Shown here: positions 16,319 to 24,054 of the stretch, one piece after another
Layout: each line of letters starts with the position of its first letter
How positions within the stretch are numbered: the stretch's first letter is position 1
Assembly (NCBI GenBank): GCA_035294325.1
Contig: DATGLE010000151.1
Span: forward strand, 1-59,612
Direction of reading: 5' to 3'
Source of the DNA: DATGLE01 sp035294325
GTDB lineage: Bacteria; Chloroflexota; Ktedonobacteria; Ktedonobacterales; Ktedonobacteraceae
Length of the DNA stretch: 59,612 nucleotides
The notes under the pieces: generated by a model
What the model was told of the DNA's origin: nothing
The model's database searches: none
Seen by the model: the letters and a program-made list of their open reading frames with translations, nothing else
Translations under genes and position numbers: made by a program

Positions 16319-17494
16319 TTATTTCTTCCTGCGCGCGCTCGCTGCACGCTCAAGAGTTTCTTCATACACGGCAATGGTCTCGGCAGCGGTCTTGTGCCAG
16401 TTGAATTGCGCGGCCCGTTCCAGCGAGCGAGCGCGCAAATCGGCCCGCAGCGCAGCATCGGTCAGCACACGCTTCATGGCAGCAACCAGTTCCGAGAGGT
16501 TTTCGGGATCAACGGTGATCGCTGCATCGCCCACCACTTCGGGCAGCGAGGTGCGGTTCGAGCAGACAACCGGCGCGCCGCAGCTCATAGCCTCCAGAGG
16601 GGGCAGCCCGAAGCCCTCGTAGAGCGAAGGGAAGACGAAGAGGCTGGCGCCGCTGTAAACCGTGGGCTTATCTTCCTCCTCAATGAAGCGGTAGATGATC
16701 TGCCCGCTCATGCCCAGATCGGCGGCAACGGGGCGCGGATCGGGAAAGAGCGGCCCCTTCTGCCTGTCAGGATTACCGGCGATGAGCAATTGCAGACCGG
16801 GATCGCCAACCTGCTTGTAGAGATGAGAGAAGGCGCGCACCAACTGCGGCACGTTCTTGCGCTGGTCCAGGCCGCCAAGATAGAAAATGTAGCGCTCGCC
16901 CACACCGTACCGCTTGCGCACCGCCGCCAGCTTCTCCTCGTCCGTCACCGGCTGGAACTCCGGGCCAGCCGCCTCATAGATGACCCGCATGCGTTCGGGT
17001 GGGAGGTTCAACATGCTGATAATATCCTGTCTGGCGTGCTGCGAAACGGTAATAACCATCGTCGCATTGTGCGCGGCGCGCGAAACCAGGCTCATATAGG
17101 CTCTGACTCTGGCATCGGGCCTGTATGCCGGCAGTCGCATCGGGATCACATCATGGATCGTGACGACGGTTGGCGTGCGCTGGAGCAGCGGCGGCGCGAA
17201 ATAGGGTACATGGAAAATGTCCACACCCGCCTTATGCGCCGCCGCTGGCCCCGTCAATTGCTCCCAGAACAACTTCTGAATATTCTCGCTCTTCGTCGCC
17301 AGGCCGGGGACAGGCTGAACCTGATAAGGAAACGAGGTGAGCGATGCATTGCCGTTCTTTACCGGCTCCGGCCCCAGTAAGACATACTCGTTCTCTTTAT
17401 CGATCTCGTTAAGCGCGGCCAGCAGGTGAATCATGTACTGGCCGGTCCCTGTATTGGGATATTGAAAAAAGAGTGCATTGATACCTATTTTCAT
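16319..17494 (-). CDS. Family 4 glycosyltransferase, second of the cluster
   Basis: GT-B glycosyltransferase of 391 residues. It begins MKIGINALFFQYPNTGTGQY, the glycine-rich acceptor loop, and has the mid motif VVTIHDVIPMRLP. The donor domain contains YIFYLGGLDQRKNVPQLVRA, FPSLYEGFGLPPLEAMSCG (EX7E) and SLPEVVGDAA. The ATG overlaps the stop of the upstream glycosyltransferase gene by four bases, so translation is coupled. It resembles the first gene of the cluster in layout (both share IHDV and EGFG.PPLEAM), which suggests duplication. Mannosyl- or rhamnosyl-transfer is common in this group, but the sugar cannot be read. Confidence 0.92.
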   Translation of the reverse strand: MKIGINALFFQYPNTGTGQYMIHLLAALNEIDKENEYVLLGPEPVKNGNASLTSFPYQVQPVPGLATKSENIQKLFWEQLTGPAAAHKAGVDIFHVPYFAPPLLQRTPTVVTIHDVIPMRLPAYRPDARVRAYMSLVSRAAHNATMVITVSQHARQDIISMLNLPPERMRVIYEAAGPEFQPVTDEEKLAAVRKRYGVGERYIFYLGGLDQRKNVPQLVRAFSHLYKQVGDPGLQLLIAGNPDRQKGPLFPDPRPVAADLGMSGQIIYRFIEEEDKPTVYSGASLFVFPSLYEGFGLPPLEAMSCGAPVVCSNRTSLPEVVGDAAITVDPENLSELVAAMKRVLTDAALRADLRARSLERAAQFNWHKTAAETIAVYEETLERAASARRKK

Positions 17495-18660
17495 TGCGTA
17501 TCTCCCTCACCGGCGAAATCTTTTTCCCCATGATAAAGTTTTTCATAAATGCTCAGCATTTTGCGTGCAGACATAGCCCAGGTATATTGCTGTGCGCGCT
17601 GATATCCCTTTTGTCGCAAATCCTCGCGTAATTGTTCATTCTCCAGCAGTTCACTAATGGCATGGGCGAGCGCATCGATATCATGCGGATCGACGAGCAG
17701 CGCCGCGCCTTCGGCAACCTCCGGCAGTGACGACGTATTGGACGTGATGACGGGAGCGCCACAGGCCATCGCCTCTAAGGGAGGGATGCCAAAGCCTTCA
17801 AAAAAGGAAGGGAAGGCAAAGACATCGGCCATGCTGTAGAGCGTGACGAGTTCGAGGTCGCTCACGCGTCCCAGGAAACGTACCTTGCGCTCCAGCTTGA
17901 GATCCGCGACGGCATTGCGCGTCTCCTCGTAGAGCCAGCCCTGATCGCCGGCAATAGCAAGCATGGCCGGTCCCTTTTTGCTTTTCTGCGCCTGATAGAA
18001 AGCTTTGATGAGGCCGATATGGTTTTTACGCGGCTGCAAGGTGCCGACGGCGAGCACCAGCGGGTGCTTCAAGCCATACTTGTGACGCGTCGCGTTGAGC
18101 AGGATGGGATCGGTAATGCGGCGGAAATGCGGGCCAACGCCGTTGGGAATGACGGTGAGCTTTTCGCGCGGTGCCTGAAAGTGCTGCATCACGGTACGGC
18201 TGACCTCGTGAGAGACCGTCGCCACGACATCGGCGGCTTCAATTGCCTGCGGCACGACTTTGCGCAGATAAGCGGCAAGCGAGGGGACGGCGTATTCGGG
18301 ATGCTCCAGAAAGGCGACATCGTGAATGGTTACAACCTTGCGCACGCTCCTGCCGAGGGGCGGCAGCACAAAATCAGGCCCATGATAGATGTCCGCTCCT
18401 CCCGAAAATAGGGTGGCAGGAAGAGGAAAACGCCAGCGGTACCAGAGAATATTCAGATAACGATCAGGGATCAACATATTGCGCCCGACAACGTTCCCGG
18501 CTGCGGGGAATGGATGCTCCGGGGTCGCGCGCCCACTGGTGAGCAAGACATACTGATTTTCGCTATCCTGAGCCAGCAGAGCGGCGACCAGATTACGTAC
18601 ATACGCTCCGATGCCTGCTCCCTGGCGGATAGCCGCTGTATAGTCAATAGCGATACGCAT
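17491..18660 (-). CDS. Family 4 glycosyltransferase, first of the cluster
   Basis: GT-B glycosyltransferase of 389 residues. It starts MRIAIDYTAAIRQGAGIGAY, has KVVTIHDVAFLEHPEYAV in the linker region, and the donor domain shows VLAVGTLQPRKNHIGLIKAF, FPSFFEGFGIPPLEAMACG (EX7E) and SLPEVAEGAALLVDP. The first gene of the run of three is 16 bases after the HIT gene and shares ATGA with the next. No membrane helix is obvious, so it should work at the inner face of the membrane on lipid-linked or soluble acceptors. The three enzymes probably build one short oligosaccharide. Confidence 0.92.
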   Translation of the reverse strand: MRIAIDYTAAIRQGAGIGAYVRNLVAALLAQDSENQYVLLTSGRATPEHPFPAAGNVVGRNMLIPDRYLNILWYRWRFPLPATLFSGGADIYHGPDFVLPPLGRSVRKVVTIHDVAFLEHPEYAVPSLAAYLRKVVPQAIEAADVVATVSHEVSRTVMQHFQAPREKLTVIPNGVGPHFRRITDPILLNATRHKYGLKHPLVLAVGTLQPRKNHIGLIKAFYQAQKSKKGPAMLAIAGDQGWLYEETRNAVADLKLERKVRFLGRVSDLELVTLYSMADVFAFPSFFEGFGIPPLEAMACGAPVITSNTSSLPEVAEGAALLVDPHDIDALAHAISELLENEQLREDLRQKGYQRAQQYTWAMSARKMLSIYEKLYHGEKDFAGEGDTQ

Positions 18661-18676
18661 GCAATTACCTTTGCAC

Positions 18677-19018
18677 TTATCCCGGCGGCCAGCTTAACCT
18701 GCGCCCTCCCAGCAGATGAAAGTGCAGATGAAAAACTGACTGCCCGGCGCCTGGACCGATGTTAGCAACGATGCGGCTCCCCTGCTCCAGATGCAGATCG
18801 TAGATCAACTTCCTGGCGACGGTAAATATGCCGGCCAGCAGCGGCCCGTCTTCCGGCGTCAGATCGGTAACGGACGCGATATGGCGCCGGGGGATAATCA
18901 GCAGATGCTGCGGTGCCTGCGGATTGATGTCCCTGAAAGCAACGACTTCCTGATCCTGGTAGACGATATCGCCCGGTATCTGGCCCGCCGCGATCTTACA
19001 AAATAAACAATCCTCCAT
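18677..19018 (-). CDS. HIT family nucleotide hydrolase/transferase
   Basis: Small HINT-type protein of 113 residues that cleaves nucleoside phosphoramidates or related adenylates. The N-terminal CLFCKIAAGQIPGDIVYQD, the central RRHIASVTDL and the catalytic histidine triad HLHFHLLGGR at the C-terminus are all present and complete. CLFC could bind zinc, as in many HINT proteins. GAGGTG precedes the ATG. It leads the glycosyltransferase operon; a link to nucleotide-sugar metabolism is possible but is inference, because HIT genes occur in many contexts. Confidence 0.95.
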   Translation of the reverse strand: MEDCLFCKIAAGQIPGDIVYQDQEVVAFRDINPQAPQHLLIIPRRHIASVTDLTPEDGPLLAGIFTVARKLIYDLHLEQGSRIVANIGPGAGQSVFHLHFHLLGGRRLSWPPG

Positions 19019-19074
19019 GCTTCACCTCTTCATATAGAGAGAACGAGTTGCTCAGCAAGAATGCTCGTAGATGG

Positions 19075-19110
19075 GAACAATGGTCCCATTCAGAGAAGGG
19101 ACCACTGTTC
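19075..19110 (-). terminator. Hairpin behind the zinc-ribbon protein gene
   Basis: Arms GAACAATGGTCCC (19075-19087) and GGGACCACTGTTC (19098-19110) pair with one mismatch around a 10-base loop, just after the stop at 19149. No U-run follows, so termination is likely but not certain. Confidence 0.5.
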
Positions 19111-19148
19111 GTCGACGATTTTTGCTCGTTACCGTGCCCGGCTGAGAC

Positions 19149-20384
19149 TTATTGTTCAGGATCGTTTCCGCTGCCGGGAGCGCCGGCAGCTTCGACGGTC
19201 GGTCCGCTGCTCACAGATGCCTCGGCACCGGGAGCGGCCGGTACCCTCTCGCGCTCCTCGCTCGCGTTCTGCGGCGCAGTCGCTTCCGCAGCCGGATCCT
19301 CGTGTTGACCGTTGACCTGCGCCGGCGGTTGAGGCTCCAGACCATGCAGCGCGGGATCGTTATACTGTGGAAGATTCATCTCCTGCCGGATTGCCTTGAT
19401 GGCCTGATAGACCACCGTCGGCTTGAGGGAGAGCGCTTCGGCTATCTGCTTATGCACACCAACCGGCGGCAGGGGAAGATAAGGCTCGTAGGCGGCCTTG
19501 ATTTTCTCCTTCTCCTCCTCGCTGCCCTTGTAGGTCTGTAGCTCCCACCAGCTAGGAATATTCTGCCGCGCTCGCAGATCCCTGACGATTTTCTTTACGG
19601 CTTTTTTAGGAATGTTTAGCTCTTTAGAAATTTGCGTGCGAATGCCATCGAACTCGGCGGGCACGGCAAGCTCCAGGTAGCGCGCCTCAACCTGCGCAAC
19701 CTGCTCAGGGGTTGGCGTAAATGGCTGTGGCGGCGGCGTCTTCTCCTTCTTAGGTTTGGGAGGGGTAACAACCCTGGGCGGCCTGGCCTTTGGTTTCGGC
19801 CTGGGCGCTCCCTGCCCTGCGGGGCGCGGCCCGCCCTGATGAGGCTGCCGGTCCGGGCGGAAATTGCGGCCCGCAGGCGCGCCGCCCTCCATAGGCTGGC
19901 GTGGGCGCGGCCCGGCTGTTCCGGGGAGTCCCGCACCGCCCCCCACGCGATAGGGGGCGGTTCCGCGCTGCTCGTACTCACGATAGCCGCCTGGACCGCG
20001 ATAGCCTCCCTCGCGGTAGCCACCGGGGCCGCGCTGGGCGCCTGGCCCACCGCGATTCTCTCTTGGAGGCGTGGGCAAGGAAGGTACTCTGGGACGCGAA
20101 GGCTGCTCCGGTTGAGCCACTTTCACATCGTTGAGCGAATCAAGCCACTGGTTCGTGCCGCCCTGCTCCTGCTTTGGTCTGGGTGGTGATGCGGCAGGGC
20201 GTACAGGTACAGGATTTGCCGGGCCGGCGCTTCCTGCTGGTCTATTGACCGCCGGCGGCGCACTCTTTGCCGCCATCTTTTCTTTTCTCGCCTTCTGCAT
20301 ACAATCGGGGCAAGTCACTTCTTTAGCATTTGCCGACTGAAACCACTTGCCGCAGGCGATGCAGCGCATCTTAACTTTACTCAT
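19149..20384 (-). CDS. Zinc-ribbon protein with Arg/Gly/Pro-rich linker and duplicated helical domain
   Basis: Unassigned protein of 411 residues. An N-terminal zinc ribbon has CIACG and CPDC (about 8-30). A long low-complexity part (about 35-215) is rich in Pro, Gly and Arg with RGPGGYRE-type units, like RGG regions of RNA-binding proteins. Two homologous helical units follow: one with RYLELAVPAEFDGIRTQISK and ELNIPKKAVKKIVRDLR (about 230-275), the other with AYEPYLPLPPVGVHKQIAE and ALSLKPTVVYQAIKAIRQE (about 290-335). Each looks like a helix-turn-helix. The tail is acidic and Ala-rich. No signal peptide or membrane helix is present. It stands alone between the HIT operon and the rplU promoter region. 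A nucleic-acid-binding role is suggested but unproven. Confidence 0.8.
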   Translation of the reverse strand: MSKVKMRCIACGKWFQSANAKEVTCPDCMQKARKEKMAAKSAPPAVNRPAGSAGPANPVPVRPAASPPRPKQEQGGTNQWLDSLNDVKVAQPEQPSRPRVPSLPTPPRENRGGPGAQRGPGGYREGGYRGPGGYREYEQRGTAPYRVGGGAGLPGTAGPRPRQPMEGGAPAGRNFRPDRQPHQGGPRPAGQGAPRPKPKARPPRVVTPPKPKKEKTPPPQPFTPTPEQVAQVEARYLELAVPAEFDGIRTQISKELNIPKKAVKKIVRDLRARQNIPSWWELQTYKGSEEEKEKIKAAYEPYLPLPPVGVHKQIAEALSLKPTVVYQAIKAIRQEMNLPQYNDPALHGLEPQPPAQVNGQHEDPAAEATAPQNASEERERVPAAPGAEASVSSGPTVEAAGAPGSGNDPEQ

Positions 20385-20553
20385 GCGCGAACTCCCCTGT
20401 TTAATACAAAAATGACATCATGTCGGGTGTCGGAATGCACCCATTAGTATAGCAGGTTCTTTAGACGATGTATACGGGTGTGCATCATCTTTTTGCTGTT
20501 CTCGCTCCTTCTTGTGACAGCGAAGCGTCTATGGCACTTCGCACCTGGGAAGA

Positions 20554-20597
20554 AAGAGTCAGGATAGCCTCGACTGGTGCCATTCTGACTCTTTTTT
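20554..20597 (+). terminator. Intrinsic terminator upstream of rplU, without a gene in front
   Basis: Stem AAGAGTCAG (20554-20562) and CTGACTCTT (20585-20593) runs into T6 (20592-20597). On the plus strand no coding gene precedes it, so it may end a short RNA that starts between 20400 and 20500, or protect the rplU promoter from read-through. The remaining bases between 20385 and 20714 show no supported gene. Confidence 0.7.
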
Positions 20598-20714
20598 ACA
20601 GGGCATTCCCATTCTTGATGGGCGCCTATCGCAACGGCGTCCGCAGAGACTCGTCAACGAGCCTCGTGCGTCACCGGTCTCAGCATGACAAAGCCCTGTT
20701 TTTTAATTGTGAGC

Positions 20715-20743
20715 TTGACAGGCGGCAAAATCGCTGTTATGAT
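20715..20743 (+). promoter_or_regulatory. Strong promoter for rplU-rpmA
   Basis: TTGACA (20715-20720), a 17-base spacer and TATGAT (20738-20743) give a near-consensus housekeeping promoter, 140 bases before rplU. Transcription would start near 20750. Confidence 0.85.
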
Positions 20744-20749
20744 GAGCCG

Positions 20750-20882
20750 TGCAGTTATGGCTATCCCTCTCGATAGCCCGGGGTGCGGAACTGTGCGGCA
20801 GGCCACTCTATCCACCATGCCTCCCACGTATCCGCCCGGAATCCCACATATGGGGAACAAACAAGGAGATCTTAAAAAAGAC
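20750..20882 (+). promoter_or_regulatory. Structured rplU leader (possible ribosomal-protein leader)
   Basis: About 133 untranslated bases lie between the likely transcription start and rplU. A hairpin, GGCTATC/GATAGCC (20759-20778), comes first, then a C-rich region with further pairing possible around 20780-20860. Ribosomal protein operons are often autoregulated through such leaders; whether this one is, and its class, cannot be read by eye. Confidence 0.4.
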
Positions 20883-21383
20883 ATGTATGCCGTAATTAAA
20901 AGTGGTGGACGACAATACAAAGTTTCCGTGGGCCAGAAGCTCGCAGTGAACAGGTTGCCGGTTGAGAATGGGAAACAGATCGAGATCAAAGATGTGCTGC
21001 TCATCTCTGACGCAGACCGCTCGCTAATCGGTACACCACTGCTGGAGAATGCAGCGGTGCTGGCAACTGTGCAGAAGCAGACTCGCGGCAAAAAACTGAT
21101 CGTCTTCAAGTACAAATCTAAGAAACGCTATCGCCATCGCCGGGGGCATCGCCAGGAGCTAACTCTGCTCTCGATTGACGATATTCTTGCCAATGGCAAG
21201 AGCCTGATAACCGGTGAGGCGCCTGCTTCGAAGCAGGCGCCTGCGGAAGAAGAGGAAGCTGCCCCCGCCGAGGCCGTGGAAACCGAACAGGCGCAGGAGG
21301 AGAGCGGTGCCGCGACCGAAAAGAGAACACGCCGCCGCCGCACTGCGCAGGCACAGGATAGCGAAAGCAGCACGGAGGAGTAA
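20883..21383 (+). CDS. rplU: 50S ribosomal protein L21 with C-terminal extension
   Basis: Binds 23S rRNA in the large subunit. The first 105 residues are a normal L21: MYAVIKSGGRQYKVSVGQKL at the start and FKYKSKKRYRHRRGHRQELT in the RNA-binding tail. About 60 further residues are low complexity, first Ala/Glu/Pro-rich and then RTRRRRTAQAQ with an acidic end; standard L21 proteins have about 103 residues. The ATG at 20883 gives the conserved start. AAGGAG is 14 bases away, rather far, and an in-frame ATG at 20850 is a weaker option. rpmA follows three bases after the stop in the usual rplU-rpmA order. Confidence 0.96.
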   Translation: MYAVIKSGGRQYKVSVGQKLAVNRLPVENGKQIEIKDVLLISDADRSLIGTPLLENAAVLATVQKQTRGKKLIVFKYKSKKRYRHRRGHRQELTLLSIDDILANGKSLITGEAPASKQAPAEEEEAAPAEAVETEQAQEESGAATEKRTRRRRTAQAQDSESSTEE

Positions 21384-21386
21384 GGC

Positions 21387-21707
21387 ATGGCACATAAAAA
21401 AGGTATGGGCAGCTCACGCAACGGGCGCGATAGCAATCCTAAGATGCTCGGCGTGAAGCATTATGATGGGGAACTGGTAACTGCTGGCAGCATTATTGTG
21501 CGCCAGCGCGGCACGAAGATCAAGCCTGGCGATCACGTTGGCCTGGGACGAGACCATACGATCTTCGCTTTGATCGATGGCTACGTCAAGTTCGGCCACT
21601 ATTCGCGCTCGCAGCACAAGGTAAGCGTCATCACCGAGTTTCCAGGGCGCCCTTCGATTGCGGAGTTGCAGGCGGCGAAAAATGGTTCTGGCGCCGTCCG
21701 TTCGTGA
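21387..21707 (+). CDS. rpmA: 50S ribosomal protein L27
   Basis: Large-subunit protein whose N-terminus reaches the peptidyl-transferase centre. It begins MAHKKGMGSSRNGRDSNPKM, the signature of L27 without an N-terminal prosequence, and contains LGVKHYDGELVTAGSIIVRQ and GLGRDHTIFALIDG. Length is 106 residues, slightly longer than the usual 85-95 because of a C-terminal tail. The start lies three bases after the rplU stop. A perfect hairpin terminator follows directly. Confidence 0.97.
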   Translation: MAHKKGMGSSRNGRDSNPKMLGVKHYDGELVTAGSIIVRQRGTKIKPGDHVGLGRDHTIFALIDGYVKFGHYSRSQHKVSVITEFPGRPSIAELQAAKNGSGAVRS

Positions 21708-21716
21708 GATAACCGC

Positions 21717-21761
21717 TAAACAAAGATGAGGTTGGTCTGCGACCAACCTCATCTTTGTTTA
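21717..21761 (+). terminator. Terminator hairpin after rpmA
   Basis: Perfect 21-bp arms (21717-21737 and 21741-21761) enclose loop TGC; the lower stem TAAACAAAG/CTTTGTTTA gives a T-rich end. It starts nine bases after the rpmA stop. Confidence 0.85.
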
Positions 21762-21780
21762 TCCGGGCCATACTTTTAAA

Positions 21781-21809
21781 TTGCATCCAGGCTCGAAAGA
21801 TGGTATAAC
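21781..21809 (+). promoter_or_regulatory. Candidate promoter for the kinase gene
   Basis: TTGCAT (21781-21786) and TATAAC (21804-21809) are separated by 17 bases, 57 bases before the kinase start and directly behind the rpmA terminator. Confidence 0.6.
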
Positions 21810-21865
21810 CTGAGTGATAGGGCATTGCAAACTGAGCGAGCATAGCATCTGAAGGAATGACATAT

Positions 21866-24037
21866 ATGGTGTACTGCCAGTCATGCGGAGCGGTGAACAC
21901 GAAGGACGACGCGTATTGCTTCGCCTGCCACCAGTCTCTTACGGATGACGCCCCAACCCCTCCCTCCGGCGCGCCAGCAGCTCACCGTGTGATCGCCGAT
22001 GCCCCTACCAGCATTACAGGTCCGTCAGGCAAACGCTATCGCATACTGGAGCAAGTGGGAACCGGCGGCTTCGGCGCCGTTTACAAGGCCGCCACGTCCG
22101 AGCGCGGTCATCGCCCGGTAGCCATTAAAGAAATAAACCTGGAGGGTTTGCAGCCTCAGGAAATCATCGAGGCAACCGATACCTTCAACCGCGAGGTTCA
22201 GGTGCTATCGAGCCTGAGACATCCCAACCTGCCGCGTATCTACGAGCATTTCACCGATCCCCGGCACTGGTACCTGGTCATGGAGTTCATCGAGGGCCAC
22301 ACGCTGGAGACCTATTTGCAGATGACAAAGGGGCGCCTGACGCTCGCAGAGGTGCTCGATATCGGCATACAACTCTGCTCGGTGCTCGAATACCTGCATA
22401 TACACCACCCGCCGATCATTTTTCGTGACCTCAAGCCAGCTAACGTGATGCTTACGCCCTATCAGCGGGTTTACCTGATCGATTTCGGCACGGCGCGCTT
22501 CTTCAAGCCCGGGCAGGCGAGAGATACTATCGCCTTCGGCTCCCCTGGCTACGCCGCCCCCGAACAGTACGGTAAAGCGCAGACCGCACCGAGCGCCGAC
22601 ATCTACAGCCTGGGCGCGACGCTGCACACGCTGCTGACCGGCAAAGATCCCGCTGAGTCGCCGTTCCGCTTCGAGTCGCTGCGCCACTCCAACCCGGCGC
22701 TGCCCGGCGAGCTGGATGATCTGGTGATGAAGATGGTAGCGCTAAAAGCCAGTGAGCGGCCACAGAGCGCGACGGAGGTTAGAGCGGAGTTGCAGCGTCT
22801 CTCCAGCGAGCATATGCGGCGGCTCTATCCGTATGTCCCCGATAGCGCTTCGCGTAGAGCGGCGCATACCTACTATGCTCCCTCCCCAAACGCAGGGCCA
22901 TACGCGTCGTCATCCTCGCAGGGCAGCCAGCAGGCGCAGATGCAGGTGGGACGCTCATCCTCCGCACGCATCAGAGGCAGAGTGACACGCCGCGCGGTTG
23001 TGACGGGAATGCTTCTCCTCGCTGTCGTCGGGCCAGGGGCGCTCAGAGCCATTACGCATCCTGTCAGCCCACCAGCGACTTTACCGCCCACGCCACACGA
23101 CCTGGAGATCGGCGTAACGCTCAACACGCATAGAGGCCAGGTTAAAAGGGTGAGCAGCGTGGCCTGGTCGCCGCGCAGCCAGTACGTTGTCTCCGGCTCA
23201 TGGGATCACACCGTCCAGACCTGGAAGGCGGTCACAGATGAAGATATACAGACCTACTCCGGGCATAAAGGCAAAGTGAACGCCGTGATCTGGTCGCCCG
23301 ATGGCAGCGCCATCGCCTCCGCCAGCGACGATAAGACGGTGCAGGTCTGCAACACCGCCAACGCTCTGAAATTGCAGCTCACGTACAGAGGGCATCGCGG
23401 CGCCGTCACCGCTATCGCCTGGTCGCCCGACGGCCAGTATATCGCATCGGGCAGCGCCGATACGACGGTTCAGGTCTGGAGTCCCATGACCGGCAAATGC
23501 ATCACGACATATCGCAAGCACCGTGGCAGCATTACGGGCCTGGCCTGGCTGCCTATGATGAACGCTTCTCCTTCCGATCCGCGATATCTCGTTACAGGCA
23601 GCCAGGACGGGACGGTGCGCCTCTGGGACGCTTACAGTGGAAAAGATTTTCTGATCTACAAGAAAGAGGGGCCGGAGACGGTCAGCGCGCTGGCCTGCTC
23701 GCCCGACGGCACGTTCATCGCTGCCGCATACAACGTCCAGGCGACCAGTGGAAATTTCTATAAGCTGCGTATCTGGAATGTCCAGACCGGAGCGTATCTG
23801 AAGAGTTACACCAATCACACGGGTGAGATTACCGCTATCGCCTGGTCGCCCGAAAGCCACTCAATCGCTACAGCAAGCGAGGATGGCACAGTAGTTGTAA
23901 GAGATATAGATGACGAGTCTTTCGCGACCTATCAGAAGCACAGGGGGCCGGTGCGCTCGGTTGCCTGGTCGCCCGATGGCATGATGATCGTCTCCAGCGG
24001 CGATGATGCTACGGCACAGGTATGGGAAATAGATTGA
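21866..24037 (+). CDS. Serine/threonine protein kinase with zinc ribbon, membrane helix and WD40 propeller
   Basis: Receptor-type kinase of 723 residues. A zinc ribbon (Cys4, 7, 18, 21) is followed by a Hanks-type kinase domain (about 50-320): GTGGFGAVYKA loop, VAIKEI lysine, IIFRDLKPANVML catalytic loop with Phe in place of the His of HRD, IDFGTARF for DFG, and GYAAPEQ. One membrane helix lies near 377-395. Seven WD40-type repeats with AIAWSPDG units fill about 410-723 and should be outside the membrane. The ATG at 21866 was preferred because AAGGA is nine bases upstream; the ATG at 21857 abuts that site. The acyl-CoA dehydrogenase gene follows by 17 bases. Signal and targets are unknown. 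Confidence 0.93.
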   Translation: MVYCQSCGAVNTKDDAYCFACHQSLTDDAPTPPSGAPAAHRVIADAPTSITGPSGKRYRILEQVGTGGFGAVYKAATSERGHRPVAIKEINLEGLQPQEIIEATDTFNREVQVLSSLRHPNLPRIYEHFTDPRHWYLVMEFIEGHTLETYLQMTKGRLTLAEVLDIGIQLCSVLEYLHIHHPPIIFRDLKPANVMLTPYQRVYLIDFGTARFFKPGQARDTIAFGSPGYAAPEQYGKAQTAPSADIYSLGATLHTLLTGKDPAESPFRFESLRHSNPALPGELDDLVMKMVALKASERPQSATEVRAELQRLSSEHMRRLYPYVPDSASRRAAHTYYAPSPNAGPYASSSSQGSQQAQMQVGRSSSARIRGRVTRRAVVTGMLLLAVVGPGALRAITHPVSPPATLPPTPHDLEIGVTLNTHRGQVKRVSSVAWSPRSQYVVSGSWDHTVQTWKAVTDEDIQTYSGHKGKVNAVIWSPDGSAIASASDDKTVQVCNTANALKLQLTYRGHRGAVTAIAWSPDGQYIASGSADTTVQVWSPMTGKCITTYRKHRGSITGLAWLPMMNASPSDPRYLVTGSQDGTVRLWDAYSGKDFLIYKKEGPETVSALACSPDGTFIAAAYNVQATSGNFYKLRIWNVQTGAYLKSYTNHTGEITAIAWSPESHSIATASEDGTVVVRDIDDESFATYQKHRGPVRSVAWSPDGMMIVSSGDDATAQVWEID

Positions 24038-24054
24038 TAAAGAGGTAACAGGCA

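Noticed and set aside
20385..20600. T-box or riboswitch upstream of rplU
   Set aside because: Terminator and hairpins are present but no T-box core (GGTGG-ACC), and no known riboswitch core was recognised.
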